Source: Perca fluviatilis (lineage: Eukaryota; Chordata; Actinopteri; Perciformes; Percidae). From it: 64,000 bases of DNA. Positions 1 to 11,450 of the stretch are shown here, one piece after another. Both the position numbers and the translations under genes were made by a program. The stretch spans positions 24,137,922-24,201,921 of the forward strand of contig NC_053133.1 of the NCBI RefSeq assembly GCF_010015445.1, given 5' to 3'. Below the pieces are notes generated by a model, which worked only from the letters and a program-made list of their open reading frames with translations, did no database searches and had not been told where the DNA came from. Every line of letters begins with the position of its first letter. Within the stretch, counting starts at the first letter, position 1.

Positions 1-1810
1 GGTACACCATAGCATTGTTAATAAAAAAGAAATAAAAATAAAAAATAAAAAGACTCTGTGCCACCGGTGCATTTCGGGATGGGCTTGTAGGACTGAAAGC
101 AACAAAGATAGTGAAACTGTCTTTATGGACCCCTTCCAGTGGAAAAGAACCAAATAGCTGAAAACAGACAACTGTTTTGAACCAAATACTTCTTCACCGC
201 AAAGTGTTTGACGGAGTGGGACAGGAGTGAAATATGCAGCTACTGTATTTTGTTTATCGAGGCAACAAAGACACCCAGCCGACATCAAAACCCCTGTACA
301 GAAGTTGCTCTAAAGCTTTCCCAGTCGATGTGGTGACACATCTGTTTGTATAAAGCTCAGCGGTTGTTCTGTGACATTGCTTGATGGTTTTTCTTTATTT
401 TTGTGGTCTCAGATTTTCAGATACTAAATTCAGTGCAAGTATCCAAGACAGAATGGTGGTATTGTGACAGGACTACTGCTTCCACACCCCTTTAGCCAGC
501 ACCTTTCCTCTCACTCATCTTCCCTCGCTCCATTTCCCCTCATTATCTTCAGTCTGTCTGGCTCCACTTCTGCATGCAGGTCAGGGTACTTAATTCATGT
601 CCAGAGACATTGTTTGCTCCTTTTCCAACATACTGTGCGAGGAAAGCCGACCAGACTTGCCATACATTGGGGCTAGACTGCACCCGCCACCCCATGCCTC
701 CTCTCCCTCTGCCGGCGTTCTGAGAACTAGCGATATGCAGGAACGTGGCAGACGCTCCCCAGCGGACCTACTGATAACCCTCCTACCAAACCCCAGCCGA
801 GGAACACTGGCGGCCTGGATATCGTCCAGCCGGAGAGAAATAATGAGAACAAAAGCAGAATACATGGCCTTCTTTCTCTTTCTTCCTATCCCTCCTTCTC
901 CTCCTCCTCCTCCTCCACCTCCATCCTGCTCTGTTCCCCTTGTTCCGCTTCCTTCACACATTTGCCAGCACATTCTGCGTTGGCCTTCAGAGGATGGCGG
1001 ACAGAGAAAAGGGAAAGTAGAGGGGTGGGAGAAATGATTGAGAGACGGAGAGACAAGATATTCCATTGCCCACATCAGGGCCCTTCTCTGTGGTTTGCCA
1101 ACAGACATTTTGTTCAGTATCTTTACACTGATCTTAAGGTAATAAACTGGGGTTGACATTGCCCAGGGTCTCCATTGGCATTCTGCTGGGTCTGATAACA
1201 AAGTGTGCCGAAGCAGATTGTGTAAAACGATAGAATGGGCCGCTCCACATTGAGCCTTGCACTCTATTAGATGTTGATTCAGGGGCTTAATGCCGATAAA
1301 GTAGCTCCGCACATGCTCTACAAGATGTAAGCCAATACATTGATGTGTAATATTTCTAATCTGATATTTATCAGGTTAGGCTGCACTCAGCCTGCCCGTC
1401 AATCAGATGACTGACAGTCAACATAGAGCATGTGTGTGCACATGAATGTATATCAGGGCTTGAGTGAACCGGAATGCGTGGATGTGTGTGTGCGGCAGCG
1501 GAAATGCCATCCACTGTGTTACAGATTTCAGATCTGCTTTTATCATGTGGGCCCTGACTCATGCTTGGTTTTCACCTGGGCATGACTTCTCAAAATTGTC
1601 TGCCTCAAGTGTGCACAGTAGTTGCATATTTATTCAATGCATTTTTATTTTTTTATTTTGCATTTGTTTTTTATTTTGGCAACATGTTCAACGCAGGCTT
1701 TATCAAGTGATTGATACCTCAGATTTACCATTGCAGCATCTTTAGTTGACAACCTAAAGCAAGTGGAAATGTGTACCATTGCAGAAAATGAAAGAGAAAC
1801 TGTCTAAATT
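1..1810. other. Upstream non-coding stretch
   Basis: No coding exon recognised on either strand. The open frames here are low-complexity translations (Pro/Gly runs from a CCT-rich tract at about 880-925) without family resemblance. It may be upstream DNA or a 5' intron of cdh6, because the first coding exon downstream begins with a splice acceptor and so needs an earlier untranslated exon. Bases 745-769 recur exactly at 5561-5585. Confidence 0.5.
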
Positions 1811-2860
1811 CAGACGATAGGAGGAAAAGTAAATGTAAATAAAAGCAAATAAAATTGATAAAGGTGCTCATATTATGCTTTTTGGCATTTTCCCTTTCCT
1901 TTATTGTGTTGTATATCTTTTTTTGTGCACTTTATAGGTTTAACAAAGTGAAAAAGCCCAAAGTCCACCACAAAGGGACTGACCATCTCCAACAGAAAAC
2001 ACTGTTCACAAACTGCTCCAAACAGCTCTATTGTAGTCCAGCCTTTACTTCCGTGATGAATGTGCGTCACTTTGTAACACACGTTATAATACTCGCCTAG
2101 CTGCTAGCGTAGCACGCCCTCATACTCTGCAACTGACTAGCTAGCAGTGCTGACCTAGGTACTGCGCATGTGCGACTCCCAACAAAGATGGTACAGAAGT
2201 GAGATGCCTCACTCTGTAGCTAAAACAGAGAGCTCAATACACAGGGTGAAAAGAGGAGCTGCACAAAAGTGCAGTACAACAAATATATGGTGTTTTTTAA
2301 AAATGAAGTCACATAAACCTATTCTGGTGCAACCTATAAATACAATTATGAACTTGAAAATGAGCATAATATGAGCATTTTAAGTCATAAAACTAGGTCA
2401 ATTGATTTCATTGTCACATTTCAGTTGTTTGTTTCAAACCCTCTTTACAGTATTGGTTCATGGTTAACCCTTTTTTGGTCTTTATTTCGTTTTTATGATT
2501 GTATAGATCTTTATCTTTATTGCTTTTTTTAAGCAATTAAAGCACATTTGGAAAGATATGCATTTTCTTCAGAAAGACTGGAACTCCACCGAGTTGGTCT
2601 CGACTACAGGTTATGAAAGAAAACAGGAGCTTGTGCAGTGCTCAGACGATGGAGGGAAAAAGAAAATGTAAATAAAAGCAAAGGATTTGAGAGTCAAATT
2701 AACTTTGTCATAAAACTAGGTCAATTGATTTCATTGTCACATTTCAGTTGTTTGTTTCATTCCCTCTTTACAGTGGTGAGGGGACTGGAAAGACTGGAAC
2801 TCCACCGAGTGGTCTCGACTACAGGTTATGAAGAATAACAGGAGCTTGTGCAGTAACAAA
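1811..2860. repeat. Tandem duplication, one copy carrying a MITE
   Basis: The stretch beginning CAGACGAT at about 1812 (then AAATGTAAATAAAAGCAAA) recurs at about 2642. The stretch CATAAAACTAGGTCAATTG at about 2387 recurs at about 2709. The block ACTGGAACTCCACCGAGT..CTCGACTACAGGTTATGAA at about 2578 recurs at about 2793. The simplest reading is an old tandem duplication of a few hundred bases, with a MITE (1859-2382) inserted in the left copy only. The right copy ends some 50 bases before the exon with the start codon. Confidence 0.7.
1859..2382. mobile_element. MITE with TAAAGGTGCTCATATTATG ends
   Basis: The ends are inverted copies: TAAAGGTGCTCATATTATGC at the left and the complement of TAAAATGCTCATATTATGCT at the right. 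The inner right half (GTGAAAAGAGGAG, GTGCAGTACAACAAA, ATGGTGTTTTTT, CTATTCTGGT, CAACCT) matches 38070-38210, so this and 37749-38337 are two copies of one family. No coding capacity was seen. The superfamily is not assigned. Confidence 0.7.
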
Positions 2861-2914
2861 TCACTGCCTCCCCTCCCAGTATTGACACTCGGTTTTTCTC
2901 TGTAAATGTTGCAG

Positions 2915-3068
2915 GTGCTGTTTGCCGCCCCATGTGAGTCCGAGGAGCCTTCCCTGCTTCAGTAGATTACAGCATGTGGACTGATCCGATACTCTGACCA
3001 ATAACCACTGGACACAGACCACTGAGGTGGGGGGGGGAGAGAAGACAGAAGGTTGTGGTGGTGTGGCC
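2915..3068 (+). promoter_or_regulatory. cdh6 5'UTR part of first coding exon, with acceptor
   Basis: A pyrimidine-rich tract (GGTTTTTCTCTG) and TTGCAG end at 2914, a plausible acceptor, giving 154 bases of 5'UTR before the ATG at 3069. Upstream ATGs occur (an ATG TGA pair near 2932, another near 2974) and would be minimal or short uORFs. This implies a separate untranslated first exon, as in mammalian CDH6, whose translation starts in exon 2. That upstream exon and the promoter were not located. Confidence 0.55.
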
Positions 3069-3305
3069 ATGGATAGAAGGAAGGTTTGCCTATTGATGGT
3101 GCTGTGGGTAATGGCCCACCTCAGCTCTCCAGGGCATGGCCTCAGGGCCCTGCGAAGGACTACAGGGGGGCGGAGGGGGTCCACAGGGCTGACGGGACAA
3201 GACGCCAATGGAGTGCCGCTCAGGCGCTCCAAACGAGGTTGGATGTGGAACCAGTTCTTTTTGTTGGAGGAGTACACCGGGACAGACATGCAGTATGTCG
3301 GAAAG
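3069..3305 (+). CDS. cdh6: cdh6 coding exon 1: signal peptide, propeptide, EC1 start
   Basis: Residues 1-79. ATG at 3069 sits in GGCCATGG, a strong initiation context, and is followed by a hydrophobic segment ([13 protein letters not shown]). The GTG-led extension from 3027 is low complexity and unlikely to be used. The short basic propeptide ends LRRSKR, the proprotein convertase site. The mature chain starts [15 protein letters not shown]; the two Trp insert into the partner EC1 in type II cadherins. The donor at 3306 is GTAGTT and the phase is 0 after YVGK. Confidence 0.93.
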
Positions 3306-6300
3306 GTAGTTAAAGAGCATGCTTTCTCAGTTTTTTTCTTTCTTTATCAGACACTCACAGCACCAAGCTGCTACACCAGTTGTAGACTAGGGATGTCACG
3401 GGAACCGGTACTTCGGTACCAACTCTATGCCAAAATTCAGAAAACGTGACGGTACTCATTCTTATGCGGTACCATAGGTATCGGGGGATGCAATCCTTCT
3501 GGACCTGACGGGGGCAGTATACACGCCTAACGTTACAAATGTTCTATACTGACGTTAAAATGCTGAGCAGCGAGCGCCCGGATCGATCAGTTGGTAGAGC
3601 GAGCGCCCATATGTAGAGGTTTACTCCTCGACGCAGAGGGCCCTGGTTCGACTCCGACCTGCGGCCCTTTGCTGCATGTCATTCCCCCCTCTCTCTCCCC
3701 TTTCATGTCTTCAGCTGTCCTGTCCAAATAAAGCCCGAAAATACCCAAAAAGATAATCTTAAAAAAGAAAATCCTGAGCAGCACGGAAAAACAGTGAATA
3801 GCCCCTCATCGCCGTGCACAGCTTGACCGCATTCAGCTTCTGGCTTTACCGTACATCTAAGGCGGCGGCTTTCACGACTTCATCTGGAGCTCCCAAACCG
3901 CAAGTGAGTCTGTTTCTCTCTGCCGTTTTTCAGACCTTCTTCCACAGCGCGGCTGAGGAGGGTCTGGCTAGTCCACACAGCATTCCGGGATGGGAAAAAA
4001 AGCTCTGGTTTATTGCCATTTCTTTAAACCAATCACAATCGTCATTGCCGGCACTAAGCACCCGACAGAGCCACGGTATGCCGCTGCAAAACAGCCTTCG
4101 GAAGGAACTTGTTTTGGTGGAACGTGTATGTTCAAAGGTTGTTTTAGTCGTGCAACAGAAAACTCAGATTGGACAGATAGTCTAGCTAGCTGTCTGGATT
4201 TACCCTGCAGAGATATAAGGAGCAGTTAACCATAGTCCTCATGAATCCACTGGAGTTTAAAATTACAACACAAAGAAAGCGGAAGGTAACGCATATCCAG
4301 GTGAAAACGGTGTAATCCGGCGGAATTTGCGGCAGCACCAGAGCAATCCCGGAAGAGGAACGTCGTGGATATAGACTAGGGTTAGTCTGTCCCAGCCTCG
4401 TTATTATGGAACCCACGCAACTTCTAGGCAAGACCCGCCCTTCAATAGCATTCACACGCTACTATTGGCCAGGCGTCCATGCTTATGCGAGGTAACGGAA
4501 CCCAATCTGTTCAGGTCTTATCCCCTGACCATTCGGCTATCCTAACCTTAACTATTCAAGGTCATTGCCTAACACCAACCAATCGGGCTGCTTTTCAGGG
4601 TGGGTCTTGCCTAGAAGTTACGTGGGAGCCATAATAACGCGTGACAGCCTGACATACATACGATAGGTAACGATAGCTAACGTAAATGCTTGTTTTAGCG
4701 GACCTCCATTACGTCCAATAACTTTAACCAGACCAGTTCTATGTGAAAAACAACAACGGCAGAGAGAAGCAGACGTAACTAAACACGCTTGCTATCTGGG
4801 ACTTCCAGGTGAACTTGTGAAAGATGTTACCGTACGCTAACGTAATGCCAGGCTTCAAAGCAGCGGGATGCAGACGTTTTCTCCTGATTACGTGTAAATC
4901 ACGCTCTCCTTGCCCCATCCACTCCACACCAAAACAGAAAGTTGACACGGAAAAAAAACACTGACGTGATGTTTAAATAAAGGAATTAATGACTAAGGAT
5001 TATTATTATTTTCTTCTGTTTTTACAAACCGTGGTATCGAGTATCGTGTACTTTTGTTAGTATCGGTACCGACTACTAGATTTTTGGTATCGTGACATCC
5101 CTGTTGTAGACTACAGCTGCTTTTCATAGCAGTGATGAACACACACAATCATACACATGCTGTGTTATACCTGTGATCAAACAGCAGCTCAACAGATGAG
5201 TCAACCGCAGATCAGCTCATCTGATCTGTAACCAATTTTACCTACAATAATTAAATAAGCACATGGATAAGATTCGTCAGATTCCTAATCTTGTTTATTT
5301 GTTCTTTGATCAGAAAGCTTCCTGATTCAAATGTTATTTTAGTTAGGCAAAGTTCTTGCATAGCGGCTTCTTTTGTAGAAAATGCTTTGAAAAAGTATTG
5401 TTTTGCTATTGAAACCAAACCTTAGTATCATGATGAGACTAGTAGGCCTATTAACAAAACACTTGCAGTAATCATCACAGATCACATAAATAAAAACACA
5501 GACATATAAAGCAATATCTTCTTGCTGAGTTACAGTCAGTCCTTCCAGAAAAGTGTAGCAGTGGCAGACGCTCCCCAGCGGACCTGGAAAAGAGTTTTTT
5601 TGTGATCGTTGTGGGTAAAAATCCTTGATTATGCGGCACGTTTTCTTAAAAAATGCGATGGAATATGTGTGATATTTATGCAATTTTATGTGATGAAAAT
5701 GCGGGGACTTGCAAAAATTGCAGTTTGATGAAAAAGAGAGAAAAAAAGTGATTCCCCCAACACCCTGCTTTTCGATGATGTTCACGTCACGTAATTACGT
5801 CACTTCATAACGTTCCCATAGCAACAGGGGAAAATGGCTGCTCTTGTGTGAAGTAAATGCAAGATTTTTCAACTTTCTGCCAAGATACAGTATATGTGAC
5901 TTTTTTGCAACGCAAATCCGGGGATTATGAAATCACGCAAGCCCCGCATATTTTGCACGGAAATCGGCAATTTATGCGGCGAAAGTGCGGCGTATTTGAA
6001 AAAATGCGGCCCCCGCATAAATATGCAGACTTTGGCGGATTATGCATTGAATTATGTGATCGCATAATCGCATTTTTCTGGAGGGACTGTACAGGGGTTG
6101 GTTGCCTGTCGGGTTTATCAGATGCTGCACATTGGAAGTTGTGCCATAAAATCGCACGTAAACTAAACACTTAAGAACAGTGACTCCCCTGTGTTCAGCA
6201 GGAGTTCATTTAGATCTCATTCAACTAACATTGCATTTGCAGAAATGTTTCTTTTCATATTTTCTGACTCATCTAAAGTCCATAAGTCCCATCTCCCTCA

Positions 6301-6631
6301 GAATATAGAAACTCTTTTAATCTTTTTTTTTTTTTCTCATTTCTAATGGCAGTTTGTTCAGAATGAATAAAAGAAGTACTCAGTGGTTGGTGTGAGCAGC
6401 TGTAACCACCCGCCACAGTTGAAAAGAGTAAAAAGAATAAAATAAAAGGGTGGCACATACAGAAACCCAAACTTCATTATTCCTTAGAAAACCCAGGGAT
6501 ACTTGCTACGTGATCCCTACGAAGTGAAGACACCTAGGCAGTGAGCACTTGGCATAGATATTTGCAAAAAAAAATCTCACAAATTGTAACTTTGAACGCA
6601 GTGCATCAAAATCTACAGCTTGTCTCCTTTT

Positions 6632-6676
<45 letters not shown>

Positions 6677-9600
6677 ATTCTGTCTTTTCCTCAATGTCTA
6701 TTGTGTATTTATTCTTCTGGGATTTGTTTTCCACAACTTGATCTTTTTACATGCTATTTTTGGTCATTTAAAAAATGTCTCATTATGTACTGCCTGTCCA
6801 TACATATATTTATGAAGACAGAGTTCTGTCTGTCTGTTGTTTTTTTTATTCCTGCCCATCCATCGATCCAAATTAATGCAAATTTCAGCAGATATTGTTG
6901 TTTTTTTGCATATGACACACAAATAACCTGAATTTGTGATGGAACAATTTTAAAAAGGTTAGTTTCTATAATAGCACTAAAGGGGGGGAAAAAAAAACTA
7001 AATACCGACTGTGCCTTCTGTTAGTAGCATAATGGAGTTCTAGATAACGTAATTATCCTCTACCAACTCAAAGGAAAAGATCTGCTCTTAATGAGAAGCT
7101 GCAACATAAATAACATCATGTACATGAGTGCATCATTCTGTCTCCAAGAATACAAGAATCACCCCATCGTCGCAGAGTAGACGTGACATGATACTCCGAT
7201 CGGCTAATGCTCATGTATCGGACTTCCATCCATCCATCCATCCATCCTCAGGCTTTAATTGCTGTTGGCTGTCCAATATATTTTGTGCCTACTGTCAGCT
7301 CTGTGGCTGCTTGCACGACGTCCATTCCACTCACATCAAGCCGTACTTACGCGGCAGTCTTGCCCTACAGTAAAATATGACTTCCTCTGAAGGTATTATT
7401 TGTTCAACAAAATGAAAACACAGTGTCGACCCGGATAACATTGGGTGGGGGGGGGGCTACGTACGAGAAGACGGGCCAAATAATGCTTGCTTTACATGCA
7501 GCGGAGCGGAAGTCAAGATATCCGTCTCCTTCCAACCTACTGTAATTGAGGAGATTGTGAAGCGTTGTGGCAAGGTCAGGACGACTGAGGAGGAAGAAAG
7601 GCTGTTCTGTGCGAGGACTTGAATGGGGCTAGTGCTTTGCATTCCCATCGTGTGTCCACGGAGGATAGAGTCATCCAACCAAATGAGATTCTGCAACATG
7701 CATCCTCCCCGAGTGGGGGGGGTTGACTTTCAGCCCCGGTCTAAAAGGATTACAACATTCCGTACGGTTTGAGCCGAGCAAATAGGACTGACAAAAAGAA
7801 AGTTGAAAAGAACAACAGAAACAGAGCGAATGAAGATGAAAAGTAAAAGTACTAAGCACGATCAAACAGCTTTTGTCTTCAGAGAGTGGTGACTGATGTG
7901 CCACTCGTCCTTTTAAGCTTGTAAAAAGACTAATGGCAACAACAGAAAAACCTGAATTGATTATCTGAGTGTGGTATACATTTAGAGAGCCAGAGGCTGC
8001 GGCCTAAGAGCCCGTCTCCTGAAGACGCCATTAAGGCATCAACATTCGAGCACCACACTTAATCATGACTCTGAGCACTTGTTGCCCACCCCCCCCTACC
8101 CCCAAGTACATGCAGCTGGGCACTTCTTCTCATTGTCAGCTCACTAGCCAGTTGTCACATAGGATTGCGGTACGTAGCTCTTATCTGATTGCAATTACTG
8201 TTTGGTAATTGCTTGATAAAGTACAAGTGATGAATGAGGCTCTAAAAGGAATGAATGGCTTTCGAGTTGAACACATGGCTCAACATAGAGAACAACCATC
8301 TGCATCCATATCCTCAGGTGTAGGCCGTGTTCTCACAGTGCACTGGGTCGGAAGAAAAACTACAAAACAACACTACCAGAAACACAAAAGGAAAGTCTTT
8401 TGTCATTGCAAGTGACACCATGGCAACCAGAGAACACAGCGTGGAACAAAACCACTTTTGTTAGTGGTGAAAAAAATGAATCGGAAATAACACAATGGCA
8501 GGTTATTATAAACAAGGGAGCAGCTCTTGACACACAGTAAAAGATAGAATGATGAAACTACACTTGAATTACAACATCCCGTCTCCAGTTGTTTGGTAAA
8601 CTCAATCTCCCCCGGTTGCTTCCCCTTTTTTTTTCTTTTTTACGACTGCTTTATCGAGTTGTGAAGTGCTAACAAATGAAAGTTTAATCTTTCCTGAACA
8701 AGTGTAACAAAAGCTGTTGGAACGGGAAGGAATTAAGGGAAGCAATCGAGATGAAGGGGAACAGGAGACTCTGGCGGTGTCTTGTTGTGGAGCTGGTTGG
8801 CTGCTAATCTTGCTAATCTTGCTGTATTGGCCAATGGTTTTTATTTATTTTTTTTTTTTTTCCTCATGCAGGAGGGGAATCGTACACTGCCTCTCATTAG
8901 CAGGCGAGCTGCATACAGGCCTCGCAGGGCCGCGGCTGTCACTGGGGGAAGAGAATGTTTGTTTATTTCATTATTTCTTACTTTACCAAAGGGCACATAT
9001 CCACTGAAAATGGTTAATGGCCTGTGGTTTAGGAGTGTTTGTGCTGTACTATCATATCTCATAAAGTATTTACAGCCCCTGATAGGCCCCAGTGGTTCTT
9101 GGTCTGCTGGATAGACGCCTCAACACAGTCCCTAGCAAGTAAGCAATGTTCTCTGTATGTGCACAAACACACACAGCGCGCACGGAAATACACACTAGCC
9201 TTCAGTAATGGGCTGAAAATCAGAGGAAAAAAAAAAAAAAAAAAAGGCAGATGAACACAGACATAATATTCTTCCCAGTCCTGAATGACTCAGCGGTTGA
9301 AGCGACCTGGGGGAAGGACTCAAGCGTCTTATGGCAGTCGAGTGGAAAGGTGCAGGGATGTGTGTGTTTGTTTGTAGTGGGGAGGGGGGTTTTTGGTCTT
9401 TGTTCATGCTCCCCCCCCCTCCGTTACCAGCTGCTCACCTTGGCAAAGAGGCAAGGAGTTTGCAATATGGCACAGGCCTGGCTGTACCCGCTCCATGGCA
9501 ACCCCTGCGGGTCTCCAGCGGCGACCTGGAGCACACATTGGCAGTGTTTGTTGATTAGGCGATAAGTTTCTGCTTGTGCGCTGGGAGGGGGGGGGCGACT

Positions 9601-11411
9601 TCAATTATGCTCTTCTCCCAGGGTGCAAAGGGTGTGATGAGGTCATGCGGCGGCGAGGCACGGCAAACATCTGTCTGACAACGTCGCAGGGGCGAAGCGA
9701 TGTCGGAGCGAGATACGCCAACATCACCACAGCACCTTGCGTTTGTTTCCATGCTATCACCTGCCCACTGCTGTTTCGAACACCCGTTGGTTTTGTCAGG
9801 GGGAGATTAATTGATTTTTCTATCAGCCAATATTCAGCCTTTGTCTCTGCAATCAAGTAGTACGTTATATTTGAATGAGGGGCGAATGGAGGTGATATAT
9901 TTTGTTCATTTGTTATTTTTTTTCGATATTTCATTTTAAATTGAGAAAGAAATTCAGAAAGAAAAAAAATATGTTCCTGTGAGAAAATATTTCAGCCTAT
10001 TCCCATCATATTTAACTTTTCTCAAGAACAATTTACCTTGATTTTAGAAAAAACTAGGAACAGTTTGAAATGTTCTCTACACAGTTTAAAGAGAATGATT
10101 TAAGAAAACGTGACTCAAAGACAAAAAAACGTGTACTAAAAAATACAAGACGCTGAGTCTAAAATAAATACCAGAATCAGCCTTAAAAAGACGCCATGTA
10201 TAGTTTGTGTGTAATTGTACAGTGTGTACAACTACTAAGGCTGTTAAAAGCCTCCAAATTCCCAGAACCAACACTGAGGACGTGACCTCGGCCCCGGCCC
10301 TGCAGCAAAGTGAAAACAAACTGTTGGGAATGGCCTGTAATTAAAAGATAACATTCTAGAAATTATGCATGGGACACAAAACAAAAGATGTGATAGAGAA
10401 ATATATGTTAACTGACATTTCACCTTTAAGTCTCTGCAGCTTTGACCACATATCTCAAGTTTACACATCAACGGACATTTGATAGGCTATTTTTGTACAC
10501 AGTCTGAGGCTACCATCTGGCTACATAGAAGGCGGCCAGTTCTCGACAGGCCAGGACACAAGGCCTTAAAGGCTAACTGGCTAATTGCCCTAAGCAACCC
10601 ATTTCCAGTGCCATCTTTTTGGCCTAACTCGAGTGAAGCACAAATGGCGGCCAGATCGAGTCTGCACTAACATTTGCTGCACTTGAAGCTGATTAATTTC
10701 ACAAACAAAGACGGCTCGCTTCGAAGTTCTCACGCGCAGATGTCTGATGAGTACCACTGCACTTCTCAGCCCACTTTAAAACTGGAAGATGAAGCACGTA
10801 GGAATATAAATAAATATCTTCTACTGTGAAAAAACGCCAACCATTGGAAATATTATGGTATCACTCTGCAGAGAAGGCTAATTGAGTGGAAGTGTATAGC
10901 ATGTCATTGATGATATAATGATAAATGCGCAATAGTTTGCTTCCCAACTAATTCACTGCCAAGACATTTTCCTGCAGTTTTGCCTTAGAGCCTTATTTCA
11001 AATCAACTTGTTAGAAGGATTCTCTGAATTCAAGTTTCATTTTTCTTGATTTGAGTGCAGCTACATTTACTTGATCTTTTGCCACTCAAGATACAGGCAC
11101 TGATTATTAGAAAAGCATTAAAACAAGTCTGTTGCAAACAGTTTGAAATAGTTTGGCACTGCAATGGCAGACTGTTTTACTTGGCTTAAAGGAGGTATAG
11201 AAATAGTGAAACATTTTGGGGGAAAACCGCTTATTTGCTTTCTTGCTGAGAGTTAGATGAGAAGATTAATACCCCACTCATGTCTGTATGCGGTAAAAAA
11301 ACCACAACCCCCTCCCCAAAAAAAAAAAAAAAACAACCCCAAAAAAAAAAAAAAAAAAAAAACACCACTTCTATATGAACACCAAAAGCCCTTTTAAAAA
11401 AAAAAAAAAAG

Positions 11412-11450
<39 letters not shown>

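Larger units (their letters stand above)
3388..5103. mobile_element. hAT-like transposon, non-autonomous, 1716 bp, intact ends
   Basis: Terminal inverted repeats are TAGGGATGTCACG at the left and the complement of CAGGGATGTCACG at the right. An exact 8-bp target duplication TTGTAGAC (3380-3387 and 5104-5111) flanks it, which fits the hAT superfamily. No transposase was found. The interior is a mosaic holding a tRNA-derived SINE (3571-3773) and two MITE-like repeats (about 3931-4378 and 4399-4639). Confidence 0.85.

Noticed and set aside
590..1312. Long opposite-strand open frames near the window start
   Set aside because: They owe their length to a CCT/AGG tract, match no family I know and overlap each other on both strands.
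3027..3068. In-frame extension upstream of the cdh6 ATG
   Set aside because: It starts on GTG and encodes a Gly-rich low-complexity stretch. The ATG at 3069 has a good context and is followed directly by a signal peptide.
3571..3660. Functional tRNA gene
   Set aside because: A and B boxes are present, but the sequence runs into a SINE body with target duplications and does not fold as a clean cloverleaf by eye.
6506..6931. Open frames through the (TC)n tract
   Set aside because: Ser-Leu and Arg-Glu repeats are products of the microsatellite.
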